The notes under the pieces were generated by a model that saw nothing but the letters and a program-made list of their open reading frames with translations, had not been told where the DNA came from and searched no databases. Position numbers and translations under genes: made by a program. A stretch of 64,000 nt of DNA from Lentinula raphanica (Eukaryota > Basidiomycota > Agaricomycetes > Agaricales > Omphalotaceae), in the NCBI GenBank assembly GCA_027919835.1, contig JANVFP010000002.1, positions 1,240,001 to 1,304,000 of the forward strand, given 5' to 3'. This document shows positions 11,141-20,589 of the stretch, piece by piece. Each line of letters starts with the position of its first letter. The first letter of the stretch is position 1.

Positions 11141-12050
11141 TGCAAGACCAGTATATTTTTGCTGATGTGAAGGACATACGCGTATCACCAACGGCGATAG
11201 GAGTGTTCGAATGCGTGATCACCGCAGACGGTATGAGAACGGTGGCTGCAGCAGGAAAATCGATCACCAATTTAAGCTCCCAGAGGATGAGTTGACCGCT
11301 TCGAGTAGGGTCGAACTCTCCTAGAGCCGTGATTGCACACCAACCAAAAGGCCAATTCAAAGAATCGCAATGTTTGAATGTCCATACCTTTCCGCCAAGA
11401 TTGAAGGCGGCAGCCGCGAAGACGGTAGAGGGGAAGTTCTTGGGCAAATGCGGAAGTCTGTCTCGCATGGTGTCAGCGGTACGTTGGTATTCCGCATGGA
11501 GCCTAGGGGCCCAGAGAGCAAACGCCGCTACAAAAGCATAGCCATGAGTAATCACCTACAGCCAAGTTTGAATCACAACACCCACCGTCTTGGTATGCAG
11601 CCATTCTACGAACGGCTTTGTGCTCTACCAAGCGATCTAGAATTGGGCCGATGAAACCCGTCTGGAGGGCCACAGGAGTAGGACTTCACATGCCCATGGT
11701 TGACCCTCTGTTAAAAGCGGGGAAGTCGCCGCGTTTGTGCGGGCCTAGGCGATTGGTAGCTTGGAGCCCGGCGTCCTGGCCAGCTTTAGTGAAGAGCTCA
11801 AACACCTGCTGTAGCGAAAGAGCGTAGTCCGTCCCAGGCTGGCCTGCGAGCACACCAAATATCAGACCGGAGGAGTCGATAATGGGGGTAGGGGTTCTGA
11901 TGAAAGCAGGTGAGACAAGTTTAAAGCGAGGTATGGATCGAATCTACCTCCCGTCCCAAGATAAATGCTCGAAACCGCGGTCAACCAGTTCTTGAACCCG
12001 GTATTCCTGGCGGATTTCGGCCTGAGATCCCAGCTTTGCAGCTGTACCGG
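11085..12050 (-). pseudogene. TET/JBP-like 2OG-Fe(II) dioxygenase, 3' fragment
   Basis: Reading on the minus strand from 12050, the frame enters right after the LTR (KLGSQAEIRQEYRVQELV, FEHLSWDGRTPTPIID), crosses an intron at about 11900-11950, continues through GDFPAF and TMGM, and then through FALWAPRLHAEYQRT, VWTFKHCDSLNWPFGWCAI and LVIDFPAAATVLIPSAVITH. HxD (HCD) and the distal His (THSN) of the double-stranded beta-helix iron site are present, as in the fungal TET/JBP-like 2OG-FeDO family. Lesions: an in-frame TGA at 11686-11688, a frame loss near 11160 where YTGLAATQW replaces the expected YTAGGLFRW, and truncation by repeat sequence at the 3' end. Family members may oxidise 5-methylcytosine; this copy is almost certainly dead. 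Confidence 0.75.
12047..12050. repeat. Target-site duplication CCGG, left copy
   Basis: CCGG abuts the 5' LTR and is repeated at 18392-18395 directly after the 3' LTR. Confidence 0.7.
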
Positions 12051-12227
12051 TGGAGTAGGGGGTAGCAGACACGTTAGAACTTAGAAGTAAGCATAGGCGC
12101 TTATGCGTTGTTTGTAGTTGTTAGAAGTACAAGTCGTAGATAATTCGTAGGTAGAGACGGCGAGCGGGGAAAAAGCTCAATAGAATCAACCACTTCAGTC
12201 CAAACCAGTCCAGCGTCGGCCACTCCA
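12051..12227 (+). repeat. 5' LTR (177 bp)
   Basis: Begins TGGAGT and ends ACTCCA, short inverted ends containing the canonical TG...CA. It is identical to the 3' LTR except G versus A in the CGCTTATGC(G/A)TTG segment. A likely primer-binding site (TGGTGAAGAGAG) starts just inside, at about 12231. Confidence 0.93.
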
Positions 12228-12538
12228 TCGTGGTGAAGAGAGTGTGATTTTGGTCACGTCCACAGTATCTGCAGTAACAGAAGAAAAAGCTGGCTTGGAA
12301 AAGCCAACCTCGAGCAAACGGTCGTTTCACATCGAAAAAGTCTATTTCAGAAAAAACGCCGGACCTAGAATCTGACCAGGAAACTTTGATCTCATCGCCA
12401 AATCGACCTAATCCAACTTTAGACTGGGTAGCACAGTCTTTTAGAGATCGCGCCTCATTGTTAACACAGAGTCTCCACAGTCCTACAACAACAGATCATG
12501 GCAACACAGCATCGGCACAAAAAACTCACGCACCAAGC

Positions 12539-13672
12539 ATGGCCGCTAAAGACTCGTTTCTGTCGATCAAGAATTTTTCGGGAGACCCAACGGATGGTGT
12601 CCGTCCCTCAACTTGGCTTCGGGAGCTAGAGAAGACTTTTGTCGCAATGGGCATTGCGGAGAAAGACTGGGCTGCCAAGTTGAAGATGTTCTTGGACGAG
12701 GATTCACTTGCAGAAGAATGGTACGATGGGTTAGAGGATGAGCAGAGACGCGGAGAGTGGTCGCAGCTGGGGAAACTGTTCAATGAAAAGTTCCCATCGC
12801 AGAAGAAGGAGAAGAAGGACACGAAGGTCTACCTGGAGGAGCTCGAGTCGATGGTCATAACACATGAGCTGATTCTCATGCGGCACGCTGAGGCTCAGGT
12901 CCCGTACCATAAATGGTTCGGGGAGCGGTTACTGGCATTGGCCAAAGGAGCAAAGATCGACAAAACGAAGGAGGGTATTGCAAGTGCCTGGAAGATGTTA
13001 CCGTATGCGCTCAAGAAGGTTGTGGGAGAAGACCACGATAACTGGGAGTCCTTCGCCGAGGCGATCAGGGAGGTGAAGTGGAGTAGCTTGCGTGTCGAGG
13101 CGGAGCATGAAGTCGACCTGGAAAGGCGAAGAGAGACTATACCGGTGATACAGGAAACCCCGCGAACGAAACTGGCTTCTTCATTTGCATCGGCAAACAT
13201 ATCGAGTCCACCTCCATCTCCTTCTCCAAACAGGACCAGGCGTAACGACAGTGAATTCAACAAGAGCGGTCCTCGATATGAACTGTCGGTGGACAAGGCA
13301 GCATTGCGGGCAGCTATCGCAGCAAAGCAGCCATACCCAGACACAGAGGAAGGGCGGAGAGCCTGGGAGCAGGACATACGGGACTGGGCACGTCGTTTCG
13401 GGCAGAATGTGCGGTTCTCCAACCAGACAGTCATGCCGCTGACTCCAGGAACAGCTCCCGTCTGCAGTGGAGAGTGTTTCAAGTGTGGTCGCAGCCATCG
13501 TCGAGGAGAGGAGTGCACTGCAGGGAGTATTCCAAGGATTGAGGGGAACTGGAGGGCCTACTGTCAGCGCATCCTAGGTTCAGAAAATAGACCGGCAAAA
13601 GTGTTCTTGGTGGAAGACAGTGGTGACGACTCATGGATCTTCGAAGGAATGGGCCCGTCGGGAAAAGCTTGA
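12539..13672 (+). CDS. Gag polyprotein of the Ty3/gypsy element
   Basis: 377 residues from the ATG at 12539 (MAAKDSFLSIKNFSGDP). The open frame extends further 5' to 12386 without an ATG. Residues 10-180 are the capsid-like retrotrans_gag region (WLRELEKTF, KMFLDEDSLAEEWYDGL, FNEKFPS). A basic, Ser/Pro-rich linker precedes a zinc knuckle CFKCGRSHRRGEEC, spaced CX2CX3HX5C rather than the usual CX2CX4HX4C. The frame overlaps pol by 40 bp, with pol in the -1 frame, so Pol is probably made by -1 frameshifting or internal initiation. Confidence 0.85.
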   Translation: MAAKDSFLSIKNFSGDPTDGVRPSTWLRELEKTFVAMGIAEKDWAAKLKMFLDEDSLAEEWYDGLEDEQRRGEWSQLGKLFNEKFPSQKKEKKDTKVYLEELESMVITHELILMRHAEAQVPYHKWFGERLLALAKGAKIDKTKEGIASAWKMLPYALKKVVGEDHDNWESFAEAIREVKWSSLRVEAEHEVDLERRRETIPVIQETPRTKLASSFASANISSPPPSPSPNRTRRNDSEFNKSGPRYELSVDKAALRAAIAAKQPYPDTEEGRRAWEQDIRDWARRFGQNVRFSNQTVMPLTPGTAPVCSGECFKCGRSHRRGEECTAGSIPRIEGNWRAYCQRILGSENRPAKVFLVEDSGDDSWIFEGMGPSGKA

Positions 13673-16600
13673 GGGTTGGCGATGGATTTGGCGATCGTGC
13701 AACCCGTGTTGATACACGTCCCGGAAATCTTGTAACTGAGCAACTTCTTGATGAATCAAATCTGGTTGAAGTCTGCAATGTTCGGGAATGTGTTAGCCAA
13801 GCGAGTAAACCTTTTAGGATGGAAATTGAGCTCACAGACAGAAATGGTGGGGAAGCGAGAGTGGTAGCCATGGTCGACGATGGTGCAATGGTGGCCGCGA
13901 TGGATTCGGAGGTCTATCATGAACTCCGAGAAAAGATTGGTGGGTGGAGCACTTCGACAAGGAGATTCCGAATGGCGGATGGGAGCGTGGTGCCAGGAAT
14001 AGCCAGCTGGGAAGGGAGAATAGGTGTGGGAGGTGTGGCAGTCGACGGCAGTTTTGAGGTGTTTGACAGTGGTGGAAGCTGGCAGTTTCTCTTTGGGAAG
14101 CCACTCCTGGAATCGTTCAGCGCGGTTCATGACTACAAGAGTGATACATTGAGACTGGAGGATGAACGAAAGCGGAGACGCCTCATCTTCAATGGAGGGC
14201 TAGGCAAACGAGTCTGCGAGTCAAGAGCGGGGAGCGCAGTGGTCGAGAAATCGAGCCCAATCTGTCTGATAGAGGAGGACCAGCAGGTTGTGGCAGGCGA
14301 GACCAATCCTGGTGGGGTTAGCGAGAGCAGCGAAGCCCCGCTGTGCAGGAGAGTTTCTGTTGATCTGGCACTGCCAACATTGCCAACCAGTGCTGACCAT
14401 ATTTCCCAGGACAAACAGGCAAAGCACAGAGCAGGAGTGACGATTGAAAGTGTGGATGAAGATGGACTGGGCAGCCAGGAGAAAGTCCTAATGGATGAGC
14501 TGCTGAGAGAGTACCGAGAGATTCGAAGGCAGGAAGACCTGCAGGTTGAGGAACGATTGAAGAAGGCCAAGGATGAGGAGAATGCGAAGGCTCGCATGAG
14601 GGAAGAAGAGTGGAAGGAGTGGTGGACTGCTAATGCTAGCAAGGGTGCTCGGCTGTTGAAGTTTAGAAGACGGAATCGCAGGGTGAAACCACTGCGTAAG
14701 GTCGAGACACTTTGGTGCGCGGGACAGAGGAAGAGGAGACGAAGAAACAGGCATAAGAAGCGTGTGAGCTTGGTGGGGGGGAGTCACGCACCCCCCTCCA
14801 GGGCAGTTCTTTCAAATGCTGTTCACGGAACTACCCGTATTGACCATCAATCAGTAGATCAATCAGAAAACATAACTCCGGTCTGTGTCATAGCGGATGA
14901 GGCAGTAGAGATCCCAGGTAGAGGATCAGATCTGCTCCCTGAGGGTTTGGACACTGGGTCAGGAGGTGTCTTCACCCGTAACGAGGGCAGTGATGGTGCT
15001 TTCAGGCCTGCCCGCGTCAAGGAAATTCTGCAGCAAGTGAAGATTGGCAAGAAATTGACTGTAGACCAGCGGGAGAGGGTGGAATCACTGCTGGCATCAT
15101 ATGCTGATTGTTTTGCGCTGTCAATCAGTGAGGTTAGACCAGTACCGGGGGCTATACACAAGCTCAACATACCTGATGATGCGAAATTCTCCACAAAGGT
15201 CCGGCAGAAGGGCTTGACACCACCCCAACGAGAATACCTCCACAAGAAAATTGATGAGTTGGAAGCAGCAGGAGTCATCGAACGGTGCAGTCCCGACCAG
15301 GTGAAGTGTGTATCTCCTATTACGTTGGCAAAGAAGGCACATGAAGGCCAAGGCCTCACGATCGATGAACTCAAGGCCAGGCTTAACGCGGAGTGTGTTG
15401 CAGCTGGTCTACCCTCAGCGTTCGAGGTACCTCCAGTGGCGGATTCACCTCCACCATTGGGGGTTGCTCCACCTAGTGCTGGTAAACCACAGAAGTGGAG
15501 GATTTGCCAGAATTTTGGGCAAGTCAATCGCATTACGGAGGTTGCTCCAATGCCCCAGGGTGATATACGGATGAAGCAGCAGGCGTTGAGTGGTCACGAG
15601 TGGATTTGTCTGTTTGACTTTGCTTCCGGGTCCTATGCGTGCGAGGTGGCTCCGGAATCTCGTCCATATACAGCCTTCTACATAGAAGGGAAGGGATATT
15701 TCTGGTGTGTGAAGATGCCATTTGGTCTAACTGGAGCGCCGTCAACGTTTGCGGATATGACGGCGCGACACCTGAGCGATCTACTGGGAGATGGCACTAT
15801 GGAGTTGTTTGTCGACGATGGTGGTTCCGCAGATAACTCATTCGAAGGCATGCTCACCAAGCTCACTCGCATACTGGACCGAGTCCGGAATACCAACTTG
15901 TCCTTATCGGCGGCAAAGTCATCGTTCTTCGTATCGGAAGGCCTGTTCGCCGGTGGGAAGATCAGCAAGGGAGGTGTGACAGTGGATCCTGCCAAGTTAA
16001 CTGCAGTTGTCGAATGGCCTAGGCCGCGGGATGCTTTAAACCTCGCGTCATTCTTAGGGCTCACAGGGCACTTCCGGGACCTCATCAAAAACTACGCTCG
16101 TATTGAGGGACCTCTGCGAAACCTGCTAAAGTCGGTTCCCCTGCCACAGCATTACACAAAGTCTACGTATCGAAGGGCCATGGAATCCTTCAAGCTGGAA
16201 GAAAAGTGGTTGAAGGAGCATGCCAAGTCATTTGCGGACCTCAAGGCAGCCCTGTTGTCTGAACCAGTGTTGATGTCCCCAGTTTGGGATGGATCACATT
16301 TTATCCTGACCTCCGATGGGTGTAAGGAGGGCTTCGCAGCGGTGTTAGCTCAGCGCATAAAGGTTGTTCGGCCGAATGGCGAGACACGGTACGAGACCCA
16401 CCCAATTGGATTTGCCTCGAAGCGCACTTCGTTGTCAGAACGGAACTACAAGCCATTCTTGTTGGAGTTTGCAGCGTTGAAGTTTGGGCTGGATAAGTTT
16501 TCCGATATCGTTTGGGGGTTCCCAGTGGAGGTGGAGACAGACTGCCAGGCTCTACGGGATGTACTGTGCAACGACAAGTTGAATGCGGCGCATGCTCGCT

Positions 16601-18177
16601 GGAGGGATGGGATTTTGGCTCACCAGATTGTCGAAGTCCGGCACATACCGGGGAAGCTGAACGTTGTGGCCGATGGGCTGAGCCGCATGTGGGAGGGTCA
16701 TGAGAGGGTACCAGGAGATGGGAGCGAGTGGAATGTGGATGAGGATTGGGAGTCAGGCTTTGGCGTGGTAAATGATGTGTTTGGTGTGTCGGAGGAATCG
16801 GACTGGGTGACTCTGAAGGATTGTTTCAGGGATGGGGCGGTGTTCCGGGAGGTAGTTGAGGCTTTGGAGGTTTTGGAGGGTGATGCAGGTGAGGCCGAGA
16901 AGAGGAGGGCACTTCACAAGACAGGGAGGTACATGATTGAGGGTGGAAAGCTGTGGAAGGTGGGAGGAAACGAGGGGGTCAGGGATAGAGCTCGAGTGGA
17001 ATGTGTGACAAAGTCAGAGGCAAGAGCACTGGCAGACGCTCAGCATCGAGAGGGAGGCCACTGGGGTCGGGATTCGGTCAAGTTGGCCCTCATGGATCGC
17101 ATTTGCAGCCCCAAGCTCGACGAGTCAGTCATGTCGGCTATACGCGACTGCCCGCAGTGCAAAAATTTTGGGCCAACACATGTCCATGCTTTGTTGGAGC
17201 CCATCACACGACGGCATCCTTTCGAGCTCCTGGTTGGTGATTACCTGTCACTTCCGAACGGAAAAGGGGGTTACTACACAGTTGGGCTATATATGGATGT
17301 TTACTCACAGCACGTTTGGGGGTTCCGATTCAAGTCGAGCGGCACGGCGAGGACGACAACGAGTAGCTTGGAATCCATCTTCAGAGCCTTCTACCCTCCA
17401 GAAACGTTCATGACGGATGGCGGTTCACATTTTGACAACAAGGACGTGGAGGCATTCTGTGCGCAGTGGGGAGTGAAGCATCACGTTACGCCAGCGTATT
17501 CTCCATGGGTGAATGGGCTGATCGAGGGAACTAACAAGCTGTTGTTGCATATCTTGAAGCGGCTTTGTGCACCTGAGCTCGGGGAAGATTCAGAAGACTT
17601 CACGAGCATGGACTGGAAGTCCTTACCGAGTAAATGGCCAGACCACCTCGAGCATGCTATCTGGTGTCTCAACAACCGTATACTGCCCGCCCTACGTTTC
17701 ACGCCAAAAGAGCTCCTACTTGGAGCGGTTGTGAACACTAAGCAGTCCAGACCGGCGGAGGCTTCCATGGAGTTACTACCCAGTGATGTGGCAGTGCAAG
17801 CTATGTACGTGGAGCAGCAATTGCTGGATGGAGCCGAGGCAATTGTGCGCCATGCACAGAGGAGGAAGACAGTGTTCGACCGGCAGAGGGTGCTGAGAAA
17901 GAAACCAGGGGAGACTGTGTTTTTTGCCGGTGACTTGGTGCAAGTTCGGAGGAGTGATTTGGAGTATACTTTCAAGACTGAGAAGAAGATTGTGCCGATG
18001 TGGTCAGCGCCGGTGAGGGTGGTGAGCAGGAGGGTTAACTCGTACCGGTTAGAGACGTTGAAGGGTGTCCCATTGAAGGGGGACTATTCAGCTAGGAGAC
18101 TGCGGAGGTTCAATCCTAGAGCTGGGACACGACTTGCAGAGGAGCAACGTTTGCTGGAGCAGGTGAGAAAGGCCTAG
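13633..18177 (+). CDS. Pol polyprotein (protease, reverse transcriptase, RNase H, integrase)
   Basis: 1,514 residues. Aspartic protease: VVAMVDDGAMVAAMD, where DDGA stands in for the usual DTG/DSG. Reverse transcriptase: KWRICQNFGQVN, LFDFASGSYACEV, MPFGLTGAPSTFADM and catalytic LFVDDGG. RNase H: LTSDGCKEGFAAVLAQ, then ETDCQALRDV and HIPGKLNVVADGLSR. Integrase: HHCC finger (HREGGHW... CPQC), then core acidic residues in VGDYLSLP, MTDGGSHFDN and VNGLIEGTNK. The tail has a GPY/F-like segment (MWSAPVRVVSRRVNSYRL) but no clear chromodomain. About 300 residues of charged, disordered sequence separate protease and RT. No internal stop is seen, so the protein looks functional. Confidence 0.92.
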   Translation: MDLRRNGPVGKSLRVGDGFGDRATRVDTRPGNLVTEQLLDESNLVEVCNVRECVSQASKPFRMEIELTDRNGGEARVVAMVDDGAMVAAMDSEVYHELREKIGGWSTSTRRFRMADGSVVPGIASWEGRIGVGGVAVDGSFEVFDSGGSWQFLFGKPLLESFSAVHDYKSDTLRLEDERKRRRLIFNGGLGKRVCESRAGSAVVEKSSPICLIEEDQQVVAGETNPGGVSESSEAPLCRRVSVDLALPTLPTSADHISQDKQAKHRAGVTIESVDEDGLGSQEKVLMDELLREYREIRRQEDLQVEERLKKAKDEENAKARMREEEWKEWWTANASKGARLLKFRRRNRRVKPLRKVETLWCAGQRKRRRRNRHKKRVSLVGGSHAPPSRAVLSNAVHGTTRIDHQSVDQSENITPVCVIADEAVEIPGRGSDLLPEGLDTGSGGVFTRNEGSDGAFRPARVKEILQQVKIGKKLTVDQRERVESLLASYADCFALSISEVRPVPGAIHKLNIPDDAKFSTKVRQKGLTPPQREYLHKKIDELEAAGVIERCSPDQVKCVSPITLAKKAHEGQGLTIDELKARLNAECVAAGLPSAFEVPPVADSPPPLGVAPPSAGKPQKWRICQNFGQVNRITEVAPMPQGDIRMKQQALSGHEWICLFDFASGSYACEVAPESRPYTAFYIEGKGYFWCVKMPFGLTGAPSTFADMTARHLSDLLGDGTMELFVDDGGSADNSFEGMLTKLTRILDRVRNTNLSLSAAKSSFFVSEGLFAGGKISKGGVTVDPAKLTAVVEWPRPRDALNLASFLGLTGHFRDLIKNYARIEGPLRNLLKSVPLPQHYTKSTYRRAMESFKLEEKWLKEHAKSFADLKAALLSEPVLMSPVWDGSHFILTSDGCKEGFAAVLAQRIKVVRPNGETRYETHPIGFASKRTSLSERNYKPFLLEFAALKFGLDKFSDIVWGFPVEVETDCQALRDVLCNDKLNAAHARWRDGILAHQIVEVRHIPGKLNVVADGLSRMWEGHERVPGDGSEWNVDEDWESGFGVVNDVFGVSEESDWVTLKDCFRDGAVFREVVEALEVLEGDAGEAEKRRALHKTGRYMIEGGKLWKVGGNEGVRDRARVECVTKSEARALADAQHREGGHWGRDSVKLALMDRICSPKLDESVMSAIRDCPQCKNFGPTHVHALLEPITRRHPFELLVGDYLSLPNGKGGYYTVGLYMDVYSQHVWGFRFKSSGTARTTTSSLESIFRAFYPPETFMTDGGSHFDNKDVEAFCAQWGVKHHVTPAYSPWVNGLIEGTNKLLLHILKRLCAPELGEDSEDFTSMDWKSLPSKWPDHLEHAIWCLNNRILPALRFTPKELLLGAVVNTKQSRPAEASMELLPSDVAVQAMYVEQQLLDGAEAIVRHAQRRKTVFDRQRVLRKKPGETVFFAGDLVQVRRSDLEYTFKTEKKIVPMWSAPVRVVSRRVNSYRLETLKGVPLKGDYSARRLRRFNPRAGTRLAEEQRLLEQVRKA

Positions 18178-18201
18178 GCGACGAGGGCGTCGCCATCTTT
18201 T

Positions 18202-18214
18202 AAGTGGGGGCACA
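18202..18214 (+). other. Polypurine tract of the Ty3/gypsy element
   Basis: AAGTGGGGGCACA lies immediately 5' of the 3' LTR, the expected position for the plus-strand DNA primer. Confidence 0.6.
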
Positions 18215-18391
18215 TGGAGTAGGGGGTAGCAGACACGTTAGAACTTAGAAGTAAGCATAGGCGCTTATGCATTGTTTGTAGTTGTTAGAAGTACAAGTCG
18301 TAGATAATTCGTAGGTAGAGACGGCGAGCGGGGAAAAAGCTCAATAGAATCAACCACTTCAGTCCAAACCAGTCCAGCGTCGGCCACTCCA
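18215..18391 (+). repeat. 3' LTR (177 bp)
   Basis: Matches the 5' LTR over its full length with one substitution and is followed at once by the CCGG target duplication. Confidence 0.93.
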
Positions 18392-18990
18392 CCGGGTTTA
18401 CCGGTGTGGGCGCCTTTGGCGCTGTCCAGGCTAGCCGCATCGACGTCGACCTCTATTGCGACCCCATGAGACAACACCTGTGAGAGATTGTGGTTTGAAG
18501 GGCCCTTGGTTTCCTGTTCTCGGCGCTTCCGCGCGCGTTTCGCATTGGCTTTATTTTGATTGCTCCTTTTACTTCCGGAAGTGGCGGTATCTGCAGACCC
18601 TGAGTCGTCTGTTTTGGGATCGGAAGAGGAGGAAAGGCGGGGCTGTTTTGATGGGGGTGGTTCTACCTCATCCGAGTCTGGAACGGGTAGGGTTGCCTTG
18701 TCTTCGCCCTGCGCAGCAATGCCTTCGCTGATGAGGGTAAGGAAGTCAAAGGGAGAGGAGGGACTGAGGGGTTTCACCACTGTGGATTTGACCTGCAAGT
18801 TCTGTTAGATAGATTGCTGCCTTATGAGCCACTGACACTCACTGAAGACCTTAAGAAATACCTCATCCTTTGATTTTAAGCCTATGCCGCCGGTACAAAA
18901 AGCTATCAGCCGTGTTTCCTTCACATGGGCGGGTGGAGCATCCCAACGCAAGGAAGGGGGGTCTTTTGCCCGGTCGCTGCAGTTAGATCC
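18392..18990 (-). pseudogene. TET/JBP-like dioxygenase, 5' fragment
   Basis: Minus-strand frame covering 18798 down to the LTR junction. It encodes a Ser/Lys-rich N-terminal region (KRSNQNKANAKRARKRREQE is an NLS-like stretch) ending DSAKGAHTGKP, exactly where the retrotransposon enters. The frame resumes on the far side at 12050. A probable upstream exon (about 18990-18850, containing RWDAPPAHVKETRLIAFCTG) joins through a short intron whose donor I could not fix. The true start is therefore uncertain. Confidence 0.55.
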
Positions 18991-19513
18991 TCCCGGGCAG
19001 AATCATTGATCCTGCAGTTCCCAGGCAACAGAAGCCCCCTCCAAGGCAATGGAGAAAAAAGCACAGCAAGTAATTAGACTTGCCTGTAGGCTGTGAATGA
19101 TCCTGAATCGGACGCGTTTTTCGCGCTTTATGGGCGTGTCACTCGAGAGGACTAACGGCAGACGCTTGATACTAACTAAAGGCGTTTACGCAGCTTGGCA
19201 CGGGGTCTTGAACGAGTGAGATCGATCCTTGTCGTTGTATGATGAAGATACAACGGATTTGAAGATGTGGTGGTAGACGAGAAACAAAAGAGGGATCTGA
19301 CGTTGGAAGATCCACAAAAAAAACAAACAAACGCGCGTGCACGTGTGAGCGCCTCTATCGATGGCGTTTCCTCCATTCTAATCCTTCAAGTTCGAGAGTT
19401 TCCTCCTTTTCCCAGCAACCCCAATTCTCGCACATAGCTCAGAGAGCGCAAAACCAGACCATAACACGAAGTTGTGGGACTTCACGCGTTTAGCTCTGTC
19501 GTCCTGTCGTTCC
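18991..19513. other. Intergenic, no gene recognised
   Basis: Contains GC-rich and A-rich patches but no frame with coding character. It probably holds the promoters of the dioxygenase pseudogene and of the doubtful gene at 19.5 kb. Confidence 0.4.
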
Positions 19514-19966
19514 ATGTGGGCACAGTTCAATCCTTTGTCAAGGATACTCGGCTTGGTCTTATTCTCAACATCCCTGGTCGCGACTCATGCTCTCTACATT
19601 GGGATTCTTCGCGTGTCTTCGCCCTCCACTGCAGACCCTCATAGTCCTAGTCATACCGCAAATTGGGAAGACTGGTTGACCTTCCGCTTGTGGTCGTTCT
19701 GGAGAGTCAGCGAAGCAGCGTATGTGTATCTATGAAAAGTCTTTGTTAAGTAAGTCTGATAATGTCGCGTTTGAACCTACAGGATGGTCTTTGAGAACGA
19801 TCTCCTTCAGTATGCGTTCTGTATCCCAAGACACACATGCCAGCCTCTATCTCATCGTCGTAGAGCTCGGCCTCCCTTTCTCCTCCGCTGCGTCGTTCGC
19901 AGGTTTGATACACCTGGGATCGACGAACACCTTTCTTTAATCCACTGGCCCTCAGCATCAACGTGA
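19514..19966 (+). CDS. Doubtful small membrane protein gene
   Basis: From the ATG at 19514, exon 19514..19719 encodes a hydrophobic segment (LGLVLFSTSLVATHALYIGI), then WEDWLTFRLWSFWRVSEA. A plausible GT-AG intron (19720-19782) leads into a frame that ends at 19966. The second exon is basic, repetitive and of poor coding quality. A different acceptor, or continuation into the Asp/Glu-rich frame at 20018-20215, is equally possible. No family is recognised, and this may be a gene remnant. Confidence 0.25.
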
Positions 19967-20589
19967 ACAGGCGGGCAACAGTCCAGGGAAAATAGCTCTG
20001 GCAGTACGAGGAGGAGGGTGGGGAGGAGAGGGAAGGTAGATGAAGATGATGAAGATGAAGGCATTACCAAAGCTAGGAGGACGGGGCTCTTCTTTCACCC
20101 CCGTGCACTCAACAAGGGTGATAAAGACGCCAGTGCCGAAGACGAGAACGGGGTCGACAAAGACAAGCGAGTTTTCCCCGCACCCCGACAACATTCCAAG
20201 CCACCATATTCTTAGTACTTACCCCTTTCCGGTTACCTCCCACCAAAAGCTTCGCGTACGCGTGTCTCCGTCAACACGGGCTCAATCCGAATGCCAAAAC
20301 CCCGTCGCACCAATTGGACGAGTCGGATATGTGCCGGTCGGGATAACACGAATGACTCGCCCGCGGTACTCTTGCTCACTCGACTCGCCCGCGGTATATT
20401 TCTCGACGTGTACATGTACAGGCCTTTTTGTTATAGCAATACCTGTGTTGTTTCTTCACGCGGGCTTAGAACAACGATACGGGCTGTAAAAACTCACTCC
20501 AGTAGTTGACCAAAATACAGCGATTTTTTTATTGAACAAGAACGTTTTTACTTCGACTCAGAGAAGGCAAATAACATACGAAATTATTT
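19967..20589. other. Unassigned stretch
   Basis: Holds a short acidic open frame (20018-20215, rich in DEDD and KDK) without supporting splice structure, and otherwise nothing recognisable. Confidence 0.3.

Larger units (their letters stand above)
12051..18391 (+). mobile_element. Complete Ty3/gypsy LTR retrotransposon
   Basis: 6,341 bp from LTR to LTR, with gag and pol in the order protease, RT, RNase H, integrase. Integrase last in the order defines the Ty3/gypsy class. It is flanked by CCGG on both sides and lies in the opposite orientation to the dioxygenase gene it interrupts. Both main frames are open, and the LTRs differ at one position in 177, so insertion was recent and the element may still be mobile. 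Confidence 0.93.

Noticed and set aside
12895..13518. 207-codon antisense frame in gag
   Set aside because: Lies wholly within the well-supported gag frame and has no family motif.
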